Origin: Acidobacteriota bacterium | Lineage (GTDB): Bacteria; Acidobacteriota; Vicinamibacteria; Vicinamibacterales; UBA823 | Assembly: GCA_002730735.1 (NCBI GenBank) | Contig: PCAU01000001.1 | Span: 210,925-274,924, forward strand | DNA length: 64,000 nucleotides | Direction of reading: 5' to 3' | Part shown: in pieces, positions 26,196 to 35,376 of the stretch | Layout: each line of letters starts with the position of its first letter | Position numbering within the stretch: position 1 is the first letter of the stretch | Notes under the pieces: model-generated | Told to the model about the DNA's origin: nothing | The model's input: the letters and a program-made list of their open reading frames with translations, nothing else | The model's database searches: none | Program-made: the position numbers and the translations under genes

Positions 26196-28151
26196 ATGAA
26201 TGACCGTGAACTCGGCTTGGGTCGGCGGATTACCCGCCGTGATTTCGTGCAGGGTGTTGCGGTGCCGGTCGGAGGGTCCCTTGTGCTTCCTCGCTGGACC
26301 GAAGCGCTGGGCGAAGATATCAACGCCGACGCACCGTCCACAGAAAATTACCCACCTTTACGCACCGGGATGCGTGGAAGTCACGCTGGCTCGTTCGAAA
26401 TCGGCCATCAGCTCCGTGATCAACGGGGCTGGGATTTCTCGGATGCCGTTGACACGGGAGAGCGCTACGACTTGGTCATTGTTGGTGGAGGCATCAGCGG
26501 GCTCGCTGCAGCGCATTTCTTTATCAAGTACGTTGGTCGCGACTCGCGAGTGCTAGTTCTCGACAACCATGATGATTTTGGCGGCCACGCGAAGCGAAAC
26601 GAATTTCACCATAAGGGGCGAACCCTGGTGCTTAACGGTGGAACGCTGAACATTGAATCACCCGAGCGCTACAATCAGCCATCACAGCAGCTCCTCCAGG
26701 ACATTGGTATTGACCTCGGTCGGTTCCTCTCGGACAACGCAGATTCACGACAGATGTACCGGCGGATGGGTCTTGGCTCCGCTTATTTTTTTGATCGTGA
26801 GACGTGGGGAGTAGACCGGCTTGTGAAGAATGACCGTGGTGGTTTCACGGAGGCGTTTGTTGCCAAGACGCCACTCTCTCCGGCCGCACAGCAAGATTTG
26901 CTGAGGTTGAATGGGTCAGATCAGCGCGACTATTTTTCTGGCCTGACCTCGGCCGAAAAGAAGGTACGACTAGCCAAGATGAGCTATGCCGACTTTCTGC
27001 AAGACCTTGCCAAGGTTGACCCGCAAGTGCTGTGGTTCTACCAAGGAACAGGTGCAGGTAGTTTCGTCACGGGGATTGACACACTACCCGCGCTATTTGC
27101 TTGGGAGATGGGTCAGCCTGGGTTTGGTGGCTTAGGTCTCGAACCAACACCAGACGGTATGCTGGCCGACCTTCCCGGTGGACACCACGGACGGCAGAGG
27201 CCGGGCGCTGGTTCCGTCCATTTCCCCGACGGTAACGCCACTGTTACCCGCCTGATGGTTCGATGGTTACTCCCAGATGCCGTGCCGGGTTCAACCCAGG
27301 AAGACGTCGCCACAGCTCACGTGGACTATGGCCTACTGGATCGTCTAGGGCAGACTGCACGAATTCGGCTCGATAGCACTGTCGTTCGTGCGAGACACAC
27401 CGGGGCCAGTGGTAGCGATGCAGTGGAAGTGAGCTATGTGCGCGACGGTCGGACCCACCACGTCCGGGGTCGTCACGCGGTAATGGCCTGCTGGAACCGC
27501 ATGATTCCGTATCTGGTTCCCGAACTGCCGGCCACCCAGAAGGAAGCCCTGCGGTTCGGTGTCAAGGCGCCACTCGTCTACACAAGTGTCGCGATACGCA
27601 ACTGGAAGGCGTTTGCGAAGCTAAGCGTGAGCCGCGTCAGCGCGCCGACGATGTACCACGCTCGCGTGAGGCTTGACGAGGCAGTTAGCCTGGGCGACCT
27701 GCGACACGCGGAGAATCCCGAGGAACCGATCGTGCTGAGTCTTACGCGCTACCCGGTTACCCCTGGTCCACCCCGGAAGGTGCAGTATCGCTTAGGCCGC
27801 GAAGACCTTCTCTCGACCTCGTTTGAGACGTACGAACGGAAGATCCGCGACCAACTCGGGCGCGTGCTCGGTGACGGTGGGTTCGACCCCGCACGCGATA
27901 TCATTGCTATTAGCGTCAACCGTTGGCCACACGGTTACTCCTATACTTACAACAGTCTGACCGATCCGCTGGAATGGGTGTTCACGGCGAGCGATGAGCG
28001 TCCGTGTGTCAAAGCTCGCCAGCCGTTTGGCTCAATTGCCATTGCCAACGCCGACGCTGCCGCGAGTCCGCATACGGACGCCGCGATTCTCGAAGCGCAC
28101 CGTGCCATACAGGAGATCATCCACCGCCGAGCCATGCCGGCGCTCGGTTAG
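26196..28151 (+). CDS. Tat-exported FAD oxidoreductase, spermidine dehydrogenase-like
   Basis: 651 residues. The N-terminus has a twin-arginine signal (GRRITRRDFVQG). The dinucleotide-binding motif YDLVIVGGGISGLAAAHFF starts near residue 91, followed by LDNHDDFGGHAKRNEF. The segment NYPPLRTGMRGSHAGSFE before it is the block I associate with spermidine-dehydrogenase-like flavoproteins. ATG 26196 is preferred to a TTG at 26169. A TTGACA (26120-26125) with GATCAT (26144-26149) is a candidate promoter. It likely oxidises an amine in the periplasm; the substrate is uncertain. Confidence 0.85.
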   Translation: MNDRELGLGRRITRRDFVQGVAVPVGGSLVLPRWTEALGEDINADAPSTENYPPLRTGMRGSHAGSFEIGHQLRDQRGWDFSDAVDTGERYDLVIVGGGISGLAAAHFFIKYVGRDSRVLVLDNHDDFGGHAKRNEFHHKGRTLVLNGGTLNIESPERYNQPSQQLLQDIGIDLGRFLSDNADSRQMYRRMGLGSAYFFDRETWGVDRLVKNDRGGFTEAFVAKTPLSPAAQQDLLRLNGSDQRDYFSGLTSAEKKVRLAKMSYADFLQDLAKVDPQVLWFYQGTGAGSFVTGIDTLPALFAWEMGQPGFGGLGLEPTPDGMLADLPGGHHGRQRPGAGSVHFPDGNATVTRLMVRWLLPDAVPGSTQEDVATAHVDYGLLDRLGQTARIRLDSTVVRARHTGASGSDAVEVSYVRDGRTHHVRGRHAVMACWNRMIPYLVPELPATQKEALRFGVKAPLVYTSVAIRNWKAFAKLSVSRVSAPTMYHARVRLDEAVSLGDLRHAENPEEPIVLSLTRYPVTPGPPRKVQYRLGREDLLSTSFETYERKIRDQLGRVLGDGGFDPARDIIAISVNRWPHGYSYTYNSLTDPLEWVFTASDERPCVKARQPFGSIAIANADAAASPHTDAAILEAHRAIQEIIHRRAMPALG

Positions 28152-28172
28152 TTAACGAAAGGGTTGTCGAAG

Positions 28173-29240
28173 CTACCGAAACCGAGTGAGTGAAACGTCG
28201 ATTGCACGCTCGCGGCGTTCACTTCGCTGCCACTGCACCAAGATCGGACTCTGGAACGGCCCCTCGGCGAGTGTGCCGAGACCGGGCTGATCCTCATCGG
28301 AAACCAGTAGACAGACCGAGCGTTTCATGCGCAGAAAGCGCCGCGCAGGAGCACCGATAAAACGGGCGAGGATTTTTTCTACCACCGATTCGTTCAGCCC
28401 AAGGGCGTCAACGAGTTCGTTGAACACGCGAACCATGTCGTACTTGGCATAGCCGATCGTTTTGTTTGGGATGGCGCGTGGATCAGCTAGGAGGTGGCGA
28501 CTTTTTTCAGCCATGAATCGCAGGGGATTTCGAAGCACTTCCGCTAGGTCGTGTTGCATTAGCAAGGTTTCGTATTCGTTGACGGTGAGGCCAGCTTGGT
28601 GCTCACCTGGTGCCAAGGTGATGTGGATGCGGCCTTTGTCTACACCGTGCTGGTTGATAAGTTCTCGACAGCGGTCATACAAGCCGAGGCGCGGGTCCTT
28701 CAGGTTCACCGAATCTACTGGATGCCCGGAGATTGGTACTGTCACGCGCACGGTCGCAACTGGTTCTTCTGAGTTATAGCCAAGAATGCTGGTTACACGC
28801 TGCCTAGGTTGCCCATTGCTGATGCCATCAAGATCAATGAAATAGACGGGCTCGCCACGCCGCCGGCGATACGTGACACAACTACGAAGGCCAGCGCTGA
28901 TAAACGCTAGGTGTGAGTCGGCGTTGCGCGGCTCGACCCGCCGCTGCGCTTCAGACAACTCCTCACGGAGGTGGAGTTCGTCATGTTGATAGCCGCCTCC
29001 TTCAGGGAACAAGGCTTGGAAGAAATTGAGATATGGCGCAACTCCGTCGCGTTTTCTGTTTAAACGCATTGCCAGGCCTTGGTCAAGGTAGCCCGCCGTC
29101 GTGTGGAACGAATAGTAGAGTGCGCGTGGGAAATGTTCGAGGAGGTCGCCGTGAGCCGAAGCTGCGCGCGCACGGACATCCACGACGTCGGTGCGAGTGC
29201 GAGGGCTGACTGACAGAGTAACTTGGGCCGGCGTGCTCAT
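28173..29240 (-). CDS. YjbQ/UPF0047-like domain protein with unknown C-terminal half
   Basis: 355 residues from ATG 29240. Residues ~20-170 resemble the YjbQ (UPF0047) fold: LYYSFHTTAGYLDQ, the LFPEGGGYQHDELHLRE block and NADSHLAFISAGLRSCV correspond to the HTTA, Y-x-H and NADAHL-x-x-S blocks of that family, whose members show thiamine-phosphate synthase side activity. The C-terminal ~185 residues match nothing I know; they have LGLYDRC and KTIGYAKYDMVRVFNELVDAL. A longer start at 29297 is possible but has no ribosome site. The gene is convergent with the flavoprotein. The YjbQ link is an inference from motifs and should be tested by profile search. Confidence 0.68.
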   Translation of the reverse strand: MSTPAQVTLSVSPRTRTDVVDVRARAASAHGDLLEHFPRALYYSFHTTAGYLDQGLAMRLNRKRDGVAPYLNFFQALFPEGGGYQHDELHLREELSEAQRRVEPRNADSHLAFISAGLRSCVTYRRRRGEPVYFIDLDGISNGQPRQRVTSILGYNSEEPVATVRVTVPISGHPVDSVNLKDPRLGLYDRCRELINQHGVDKGRIHITLAPGEHQAGLTVNEYETLLMQHDLAEVLRNPLRFMAEKSRHLLADPRAIPNKTIGYAKYDMVRVFNELVDALGLNESVVEKILARFIGAPARRFLRMKRSVCLLVSDEDQPGLGTLAEGPFQSPILVQWQRSERRERAIDVSLTRFR

Positions 29241-29405
29241 TACCGTAATATGGCCTAGTCCAGAGCTAAGTCTAACCGGCTTTGTGCGAAACGTCACCCT
29301 ATGAGTTTTCTCTAGTCAAGCGTAATCAGTCATTTACCACTGTGCTAGATTGTGCTGGTTGGTTTAACGCGAGGGTTACGAGATGTTAGCCGGTGCCGCT
29401 CTGTC

Positions 29406-29924
29406 ATGAAGTGCAACATGGTCCGATATGCTTTACTTTTGATCTGTTGTTTACCTATTAGTTGCGGTGAATCACTTGACACTGTCGGTGACGCTGAGCT
29501 TGGTTCGACGACAGTACAATCTGGGGTGAAGACGCCCGAGGGTGGTGCAGACTTAGTCATTGATTCGGCCACGATTGAGAATTCTGTCTTAAGCGTTGTT
29601 GGCGGCGGCACCTTGCCCAACGGTGCTTTGATCTCCTATGAGGTGAAGCACGATGGGTTCGATAACGGTGATTACGATGGCTACGAGACCGGACAAAACG
29701 AATTTGATCATGGGGCTTTCACATTTGAGATGTCGGTCAACGATTGGCCAACGGGTCACGCACTGATTCGGTTAAGCTTTGAGATGCGACCGAGTGGTGC
29801 TTCACAACCTTCGGCTGTCCTGGAAGCCTACGGCGAGAACGGTGAGAAACTCGTTGGTCCCAAAGTTGAGGAATTCGGAGGCCGGAAAACGATCACGGTC
29901 TCAGGTGAAGCAGAGATTTCCTGA
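29406..29924 (+). CDS. Lipoprotein of unknown function
   Basis: 172 residues with a lipoprotein signal: MKCNMVRYALLLICCLPISC, the lipobox LPISC giving the acylated Cys at residue 20. The mature part looks like an all-beta domain (SYEVKHDGFDNGDYDGYETGQNEF is acidic and Gly/Asp-rich, and LIRLSFEMRPSG follows). No family recognised. A second Met at 29418 is an alternative start. It stands 72 bp before glpK on the same strand, with no functional link visible. Confidence 0.75.
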   Translation: MKCNMVRYALLLICCLPISCGESLDTVGDAELGSTTVQSGVKTPEGGADLVIDSATIENSVLSVVGGGTLPNGALISYEVKHDGFDNGDYDGYETGQNEFDHGAFTFEMSVNDWPTGHALIRLSFEMRPSGASQPSAVLEAYGENGEKLVGPKVEEFGGRKTITVSGEAEIS

Positions 29925-29996
29925 CCAGCCACCCCGTTTTGCCTGCCTTCTGGTGGTCTGGTCTTCAATTCAAGGGTCCTCAGTGGAGTGAGGAGC

Positions 29997-31496
29997 ATGC
30001 CCGACGCTATTCTCGCGCTTGATCAAGGCACGACCGGAAGTACAGCACTCGTCTTTTTTCACGACGGCTTCATCGTGAGTCGTGCCTACTCTGAGTTCAC
30101 ACAGTCCTATCCTGAGCCGGGTTGGGTCGAACACGACCCTGAAGAGATATGGCGTGTTAGTCGGCGTGTGATGTCCGAAGCTTTGGCGGAGGCGAGCGTG
30201 CAGCCGAACGAGCTTAAGGGGATTGGTATTACAAATCAACGTGAGACGACGGTCGTCTGGGAGCGACAAACCGGCAACCCAATTCATCCAGCAATCGTGT
30301 GGCAAAGCCGTCAAACTGCTGGGATCTGCGAAGAACTAATTCAAAATGGCTTTTCCAAGACTGTCCGCGATCGGACGGGTCTGGTTATTGACGCTTACTT
30401 TTCGGGTACGAAAGTTAAGTGGATCCTTGATCGATACCCAGAGGCACGTGCGAAGGCACGCGATGGCGAATTACTGTTTGGCACCATCGACACGTGGTTA
30501 TTGTGGAAGTTGACCGGTGGTGCTTGGGCTACTGACCCGACCAATGCGTCGCGGACCCTTCTCTACAATATCCACGATCGGCAGTGGGACCCGACTCTGC
30601 TGGAGATGCTAGATGTTCCCGCAGCAATGTTGCCACCGGTGAAGCCCAGTAGTGGCATGTTTGGTGAGACCTGCCAGCACGATGGAATTCCTGCCGGTGT
30701 GCCGATTGCCGGCATTGCGGGCGACCAGCAGGCGGCTCTCTATGGTCAAGGGTGTTGGGAGCCGGGGATGGCGAAGAACACTTACGGGACCGGCTGCTTC
30801 GTGGTTATGAACATGGGGTCGCAGCGGCCGCCGGTTCGTGACGGGCTGTTGACAACACTTTGCTGTGACTCCATGGGGCAGACGATGTATGCCCTAGAAG
30901 GATCAATCTTTGTAGCTGGTGCAGCAATCCAATGGCTGCGTGACGAACTTGGCTTAATCGAATCAGCGGCTGACACTGAGTCGATTGCGACCAGTTTAAC
31001 TGACACCCATGGTGTCACGGTCGTACCCGCCTTCACCGGGCTGGGCGCGCCTCACTGGGACATGAACGCACGTGGTGCGATTGTTGGTCTGACCAGAGGC
31101 GTGAACCGTAAACACATCATACGGGCCACCCTAGAGAGCCTGGCATATCAGACGCGCGATGTTGTCGACGCAATGGCTGATTCAGGAGCAACGATTCAGG
31201 AGCTACGGGTCGATGGTGGAGCTGCAGCGAATAATTTCTTGATGCAATTTCAGACGGATATGTTGGGCGTTCCAGTAAACAGGCCGACGGTGCTTGAAAC
31301 CACCGCATCTGGTGCGGCATTTCTGGCTGGCCTCGGCGTTGGCTTCTGGGACAGCCCCGAGGCTCTGCGTGGTGTGAGACGTCGCGATCGAATGTTCCAA
31401 CCAGCTATGGTCGCCCATGAACGAGACAAGCTGTATGCGACTTGGACACAAGCTGTCGCCCACGTGCGTGCGGCCGGCGACAAAACCTCCGGGTGA
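29997..31496 (+). CDS. glpK: Glycerol kinase
   Basis: 499 residues, FGGY carbohydrate kinase. [16 protein letters not shown] is the N-terminal phosphate-1 motif, [14 protein letters not shown] and GAPHWD are glycerol-kinase-specific blocks, and [15 protein letters not shown] is the C-terminal FGGY signature. It phosphorylates glycerol to glycerol 3-phosphate. ATG 29997 is used; an in-frame GTG at 29988 lies nine bases upstream, and the AGGAG between them fits neither start well. glpF and glpD are not in the window. Confidence 0.95.
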   Translation: MPDAILALDQGTTGSTALVFFHDGFIVSRAYSEFTQSYPEPGWVEHDPEEIWRVSRRVMSEALAEASVQPNELKGIGITNQRETTVVWERQTGNPIHPAIVWQSRQTAGICEELIQNGFSKTVRDRTGLVIDAYFSGTKVKWILDRYPEARAKARDGELLFGTIDTWLLWKLTGGAWATDPTNASRTLLYNIHDRQWDPTLLEMLDVPAAMLPPVKPSSGMFGETCQHDGIPAGVPIAGIAGDQQAALYGQGCWEPGMAKNTYGTGCFVVMNMGSQRPPVRDGLLTTLCCDSMGQTMYALEGSIFVAGAAIQWLRDELGLIESAADTESIATSLTDTHGVTVVPAFTGLGAPHWDMNARGAIVGLTRGVNRKHIIRATLESLAYQTRDVVDAMADSGATIQELRVDGGAAANNFLMQFQTDMLGVPVNRPTVLETTASGAAFLAGLGVGFWDSPEALRGVRRRDRMFQPAMVAHERDKLYATWTQAVAHVRAAGDKTSG

Positions 31497-31542
31497 CTTC
31501 CTTTACCAAACTGTGTTCTGCACCTCTAGTTGTCAACCTCTT

Positions 31543-33033
31543 TCAGACCCTCGACCAGGCTTGACCGTCACGGGATGTTGCGAAGAACCGCTTCAGCACA
31601 CGCGTGGGTGCCGGAGACGTGATCGGCGTTAGCCCGACGATTAGTGCGAGACTCAGCGCCATCCCGGGGACGATAGGGTGGACGGTGACGGCCCAAGGGA
31701 CCTCAGCGAGGGTGAGGCCAGTCCACACGGTGGTGATCGTTAAACCACCGATCGCTGAAGCGGCTGCGGCCGCGGGCGTCGTGCGCGGGGAGGTCAATCC
31801 GAAAAGCAATGGGAAGAAAAAAGTGGCCCCGACCATGGCGACCGCATACGAAACAATAGCCAGAATTAGCGCTGGAGTGTTGAGCGCGGCGGCGAGTGAG
31901 ACGACGCCGATTACGATGATGGTTAACCGCGACACGCGCAGATAGTAAGCTTCGTCTCGGACGATGCCGCGTGGCTCGTGAATCGATTTTCGCAGAAAGT
32001 CACGTGCAACAGCGGCTCCCGAGAGTAGTAGCAGCGAGTCGGTAGTTGACATGGCGGCGCTGGCGATGCCGGTTAATGCGACTGCCGATGCGAGCGGGCC
32101 AAGAACACTCGCTGAGAGTGCAGGAAACGCTTGATCGGGAATATCGATCTGGTCCCAAACTAGGATTCGCGCTGCACCGCCAAGATAAAGGTTGCCGTAG
32201 AGTATGAAAATGCAGACGAGTAGGCACGTGGTCGGCAGGGCGTAACGAGCGGCCTTTGAATCCCGTGCCACGAAAACTTTGGTTAGCAACTCCAAACGGG
32301 TGGCGTAGGCGACGAACCAGACGAGCCACCAGGACAGCAGGTAACCCCAGCTCCACGACGTACCCGTGACCGAAGTCCATCCGGGAGCAACGTGTTCGAC
32401 GTTCTGCATTACCGTTGTGAACCCGCCTACTGCGTTGTACACGGCCGGCATCATGATGATGAGACCGACCCACATGAACATGAACTGCAGGATGTTTGTC
32501 CAGATGATGGCCAGCATTCCGCCGAGAGCCACATAGAAGATGAACAGTGCCGTGCCGATCACCATCGACCACTCCAGCCGGAGGCCGAGTAGGCCCTCGA
32601 GGATCAACCCCATGCCAAGGATTTGTGCGATGAGGTATACGATGCTGGAAGCCGCAATGACGAACGCGCTGAACGCTCGGAGCGAATGGCTGTCAAACCG
32701 TTCGCCCATGTAGTCGGGCAGCGTGCACGCGCCGATCTCGCGAAGCTTTCTAGCAAAGAAGAGAAGGATGACAAGAAAGCCCAAGGCGAAGCTCATCAAG
32801 GGCAAGATTGCGACACCTCCGAACGCTCCGGCGAAAGCTACACCACTCAGTATGGAGCCGCCATGCATGATGGCTGCCATCATGCCGAGCGTCATGATGG
32901 TCGTGCCGAACCGACGTCCTGCAACCCACAGGTCAGCCTCGTTCTTCTGTTGCTGACCTGACACAATACCGATCGCGACGATAGCCACAAGGTAGGCCCC
33001 GAAAATGAGTAGGCCGATAGCAGACGGAGTCAT
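31543..33033 (-). CDS. Sodium:solute symporter (SSS family)
   Basis: 496 residues with about 13 hydrophobic segments. DLWVAGRRFGTTIMTLGMMAA matches the conserved A-G-R-x-x-G loop after TM1, LPDYMGERFDSHSLRAFSA the L-x-E-Y/D-x-x-x-R-F motif of SSS transporters, and ASAAMSTTDSLLLLSGAAVARD the TM8 block with the Na2-site Ser residues. Substrate unknown (relatives carry sugars, proline, pantothenate or short acids). Its ATG lies 3 bp after the stop of a 36-residue membrane peptide, a pairing that recurs with this transporter class. Confidence 0.93.
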   Translation of the reverse strand: MTPSAIGLLIFGAYLVAIVAIGIVSGQQQKNEADLWVAGRRFGTTIMTLGMMAAIMHGGSILSGVAFAGAFGGVAILPLMSFALGFLVILLFFARKLREIGACTLPDYMGERFDSHSLRAFSAFVIAASSIVYLIAQILGMGLILEGLLGLRLEWSMVIGTALFIFYVALGGMLAIIWTNILQFMFMWVGLIIMMPAVYNAVGGFTTVMQNVEHVAPGWTSVTGTSWSWGYLLSWWLVWFVAYATRLELLTKVFVARDSKAARYALPTTCLLVCIFILYGNLYLGGAARILVWDQIDIPDQAFPALSASVLGPLASAVALTGIASAAMSTTDSLLLLSGAAVARDFLRKSIHEPRGIVRDEAYYLRVSRLTIIVIGVVSLAAALNTPALILAIVSYAVAMVGATFFFPLLFGLTSPRTTPAAAAASAIGGLTITTVWTGLTLAEVPWAVTVHPIVPGMALSLALIVGLTPITSPAPTRVLKRFFATSRDGQAWSRV

Positions 33034-33036
33034 ATG

Positions 33037-33147
33037 CTACTCACGCCGCCCTGACTTAATCTGCCAGCAGATGTAATACTGCCAGACGATGATGGCTAGG
33101 GGGATAGCAATGAGAACGATAAGACTTGACCAGGGGAGACCAAACAT
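33037..33147 (-). CDS. 36-residue single-TM protein, symporter small accessory subunit
   Basis: A short frame: MFGLPWSSLIVLIAIPLAI, then IVWQYYICWQIKSGRRE, stop. It has one transmembrane helix and a basic tail, and lies immediately upstream of the symporter with only three bases (33034-33036) between its stop and the next ATG. A small hydrophobic protein in this position is known as a 'symporter small accessory protein' for many SSS transporters; the start MFGLP and the basic cytoplasmic end fit. The ribosome site is weak, which lowers confidence. Function would be assembly or stability of the transporter. Confidence 0.68.
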   Translation of the reverse strand: MFGLPWSSLIVLIAIPLAIIVWQYYICWQIKSGRRE

Positions 33148-33280
33148 GTTCGTAAGGATACTGAATTCTCGAACCGGGTGTCCTCAAACCGGGCTAAAGA
33201 TATAGGGAGGCGTTGTTAGCAATTTGGCTCTCGTCCTGTTCGACTGAGAGTCGTAAGTCTAAATCTTTCCTCTATCGAGT

Positions 33281-34189
33281 ATGATCCGCATGTTTTCTGC
33301 TGAAAGGAGCATTCAAGTGTGCACAGTATGTCGCCTTGTGACAGCGGTCCTTTTGGCCGCGACGCTTGCGGCTTGTAGCCCGCCCCAGGAGCCCGAGTCA
33401 ACACCGAAACCCGAACCGCTTACCGGCCTAGTCGACGGCCTTGCTTCGGGATCGGTGAAAGTCGTCGACCTTACGCAACCTCTTAATGCGGCAACTCCCA
33501 TTATCCAGCTTCCACCACCGTTTGCGAATACGCCAGGGTTTACGCCGCATCTGATTTCTAACTTCGATGCCGATGGACCAGGTTGGTATTGGAACTGGAT
33601 GGAAGTCGGGGAGCATGTTGGCACCCATTTCGATGCGCCGTGTCACTGGGTTTCCGGGCGTGATCTACCCTGTGTGGACGCGCTTAATGCCGACGAATTT
33701 ATTGGACCTGCTGTTGTGATCGACGTTACTGCTGCAGTCTCGGACAATCCTGACTTTGTGGCGACCCAAGAGACGATCGAAAGTTGGGAAGCCGAGAACG
33801 GCCGAATTCCAGAGAGAGCATGGGTAATTCTCAAAACCGGATGGGGTTCGCGTGCCAGTGATAGCGAACTGTTTTTCAACGCGGATGACTCCGGTATGGC
33901 GCACTATCCTGGCTTCGGACTTGAATCGGCAACGTTCCTCACGACCCAACGCAACATCCTCGGCGTTGGCACGGAAGCTGTCGGCACAGACGCGGCGGTG
34001 GGTGCGATCGCCGATCCAGCGTTTCCAAATCACTTTACAATGCACGGGGCTGGCAAGTACGGATTGACCCAACTCGCCAACGTGGACCAACTTCCAGCCA
34101 CAGGTGCTGTGATCATCGCGACGCCGCTCAAGATCGATCGTGGTTCTGGCAGTCCAGTACGTGCCATCGCACTGGTTCCGGCATCATAA
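33281..34189 (+). CDS. Cyclase/kynurenine-formamidase-like lipoprotein
   Basis: 302 residues. Lipoprotein signal with lipobox TLAACS (Cys near residue 31). The core is HVGTHFDAPCHW, the H-x-G-T-H-x-D-x-P-x-H metal motif of the cyclase family (PF04199: kynurenine formamidase, polyketide-cyclase-like hydrolases). ILKTGWG and NHFTMHGAGKYGLTQLANVDQLP are the later family blocks. Zn- or Mn-dependent hydrolysis of an amide or ring is expected; the lipidation means a periplasmic location. The exact start is open (Met 33281 or 33290). Confidence 0.9.
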   Translation: MIRMFSAERSIQVCTVCRLVTAVLLAATLAACSPPQEPESTPKPEPLTGLVDGLASGSVKVVDLTQPLNAATPIIQLPPPFANTPGFTPHLISNFDADGPGWYWNWMEVGEHVGTHFDAPCHWVSGRDLPCVDALNADEFIGPAVVIDVTAAVSDNPDFVATQETIESWEAENGRIPERAWVILKTGWGSRASDSELFFNADDSGMAHYPGFGLESATFLTTQRNILGVGTEAVGTDAAVGAIADPAFPNHFTMHGAGKYGLTQLANVDQLPATGAVIIATPLKIDRGSGSPVRAIALVPAS

Positions 34190-34220
34190 GAACTGGTTCC
34201 ACGTGTGAGGCGGTTGAAAA

Positions 34221-34676
34221 GTGGTTAACAACTTTTTTAGGGTCAATATTCGGGTTCATTGGGCCGATACCGACGCCGCTGGAGTGGTGTGGTTTGGCAA
34301 CTTTCTTCGGTTTTTCGAGGAAGCGGAGGACGAGCTGTTTCGAGCGCTTGGCAGAACCCGTATGGAACTCATGAAAGATTTCGGCATTCTCATGCCTCGT
34401 GTCGATGCTTCATGCAAGTTTCGCGCACCGGCACGCGCTGAAGAGGTGCTCGAAATTGGGATTGCTATTGAATCGATCACTATGCGTCGGATTTCATATC
34501 GGTTCGAGGCACGAAAAGTCGACTCCCGCAAGCTGATTTGCGAAGGGTCTTATCGGGTTGCTTGCATCCGGCAAAGGACCTTTAGAGGCATCGAGTTTCC
34601 GGCTAAGCTCCGCGGGCTGCTTAAGCGGATGGACGGATTGGTTACCGCACAGCGCCAGGAGACAAGCGACCGTTGA
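34221..34676 (+). CDS. 4-hydroxybenzoyl-CoA thioesterase-like (YbgC family)
   Basis: 151 residues, hot-dog fold. VHWADTDAAGVVWFGNFLRFFEEAEDELF holds the conserved D-x-D-x-x-G-V-V catalytic Asp region, as in 4HBT/YbgC thioesterases, and the length is typical. It hydrolyses an acyl-CoA thioester; the chain is unknown. GTG start at 34221 with a weak AAAAG site. It follows the cyclase gene by 31 bp. Confidence 0.9.
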   Translation: MVNNFFRVNIRVHWADTDAAGVVWFGNFLRFFEEAEDELFRALGRTRMELMKDFGILMPRVDASCKFRAPARAEEVLEIGIAIESITMRRISYRFEARKVDSRKLICEGSYRVACIRQRTFRGIEFPAKLRGLLKRMDGLVTAQRQETSDR

Positions 34677-34719
34677 TAATCGGCACAGACCTGGGAAGTT
34701 CTCGCTGGAGTTTCTAGGA

Positions 34720-34827
34720 ACAACCGCTTAAATGTCTAAGAAATTCTCTATAGAAGAGCATGCAAACAGTGACACAATTGGCATAACCGCCGTACGGCAG
34801 CGAAACGAGCGGTGTTTCAGCGGTTGT
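34720..34827. repeat. Perfect 9-bp inverted repeat between thioesterase and doxX-like genes
   Basis: ACAACCGCT at 34720-34728 is matched by AGCGGTTGT at 34819-34827, 90 bases apart, in the 187-bp gap between the thioesterase and the DoxX-family gene. No coding sequence is seen here. Function unclear; chance is possible. Confidence 0.25.
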
Positions 34828-34863
34828 CTAGGGGCCGAGTTCCTCTGATCGACGGGAGAGTCC

Positions 34864-35316
34864 ATGATGCAAGCGTGGGGCGTGACCCTACTCCGGTTAA
34901 CTGTTGGAGTGGTCTTTGTCGCACACGGAGTGCCGAAGTTGTTTGGGCCGATGTGGGGCGGCACTAGTCCGGAGGACACCGTTGCCTTATTCGCCTTGGT
35001 AGGTTTGCAGCCAGCGCCCTTGCTTGCCGTTACGGTAGGAATTGTTGAACTGGGTGGTGGCATAGCGCTTTTTTTTGGTGCCTTCACGCGCCTAATGAGC
35101 GCGCTCCTGACGATCATTATGGCTGTAGCGATTTGGAAAGTGCACTGGCCGCATGGCTTCTTCCTGAATTGGTCTCTCGAACCGGGTGTCGGACACGGCT
35201 TCGAGTATGCGCTCGTCTTACTCGTTGCTTTGTTTTGCTTAATGCTGACCGGACCTGGCGTGTTGTCGTTCGACGGGTACGCTGGCAAGTCGGCGAAGTC
35301 CGCCAAAGGGCGATAA
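34864..35316 (+). CDS. DoxX-family membrane protein
   Basis: 150 residues with four hydrophobic helices. LRLTVGVVFVAHGVPKLFG and the later ELGGGIALFFGAFTRLMSALLTIIMAVAI match the DoxX/TQO small-subunit family, including its characteristic R-x-x-x-G-x-x-F-x-x-H-G-x-x-K helix. GGGAGAG places the ATG at 34864. DoxX proteins are linked to thiosulfate/quinone or redox functions but many are uncharacterised. The SDR gene follows by 60 bp. Confidence 0.9.
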   Translation: MMQAWGVTLLRLTVGVVFVAHGVPKLFGPMWGGTSPEDTVALFALVGLQPAPLLAVTVGIVELGGGIALFFGAFTRLMSALLTIIMAVAIWKVHWPHGFFLNWSLEPGVGHGFEYALVLLVALFCLMLTGPGVLSFDGYAGKSAKSAKGR

Positions 35317-35376
35317 CGTCGGGATAAGGTGTAGCGCGCCCTCAACACTCTCCTACCTTTTTCCGGATCTTCCACC

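Noticed and set aside
31497-31542. Terminator between glpK and the convergent symporter
   Set aside because: No stem-loop with T run can be drawn in the 46-bp gap.
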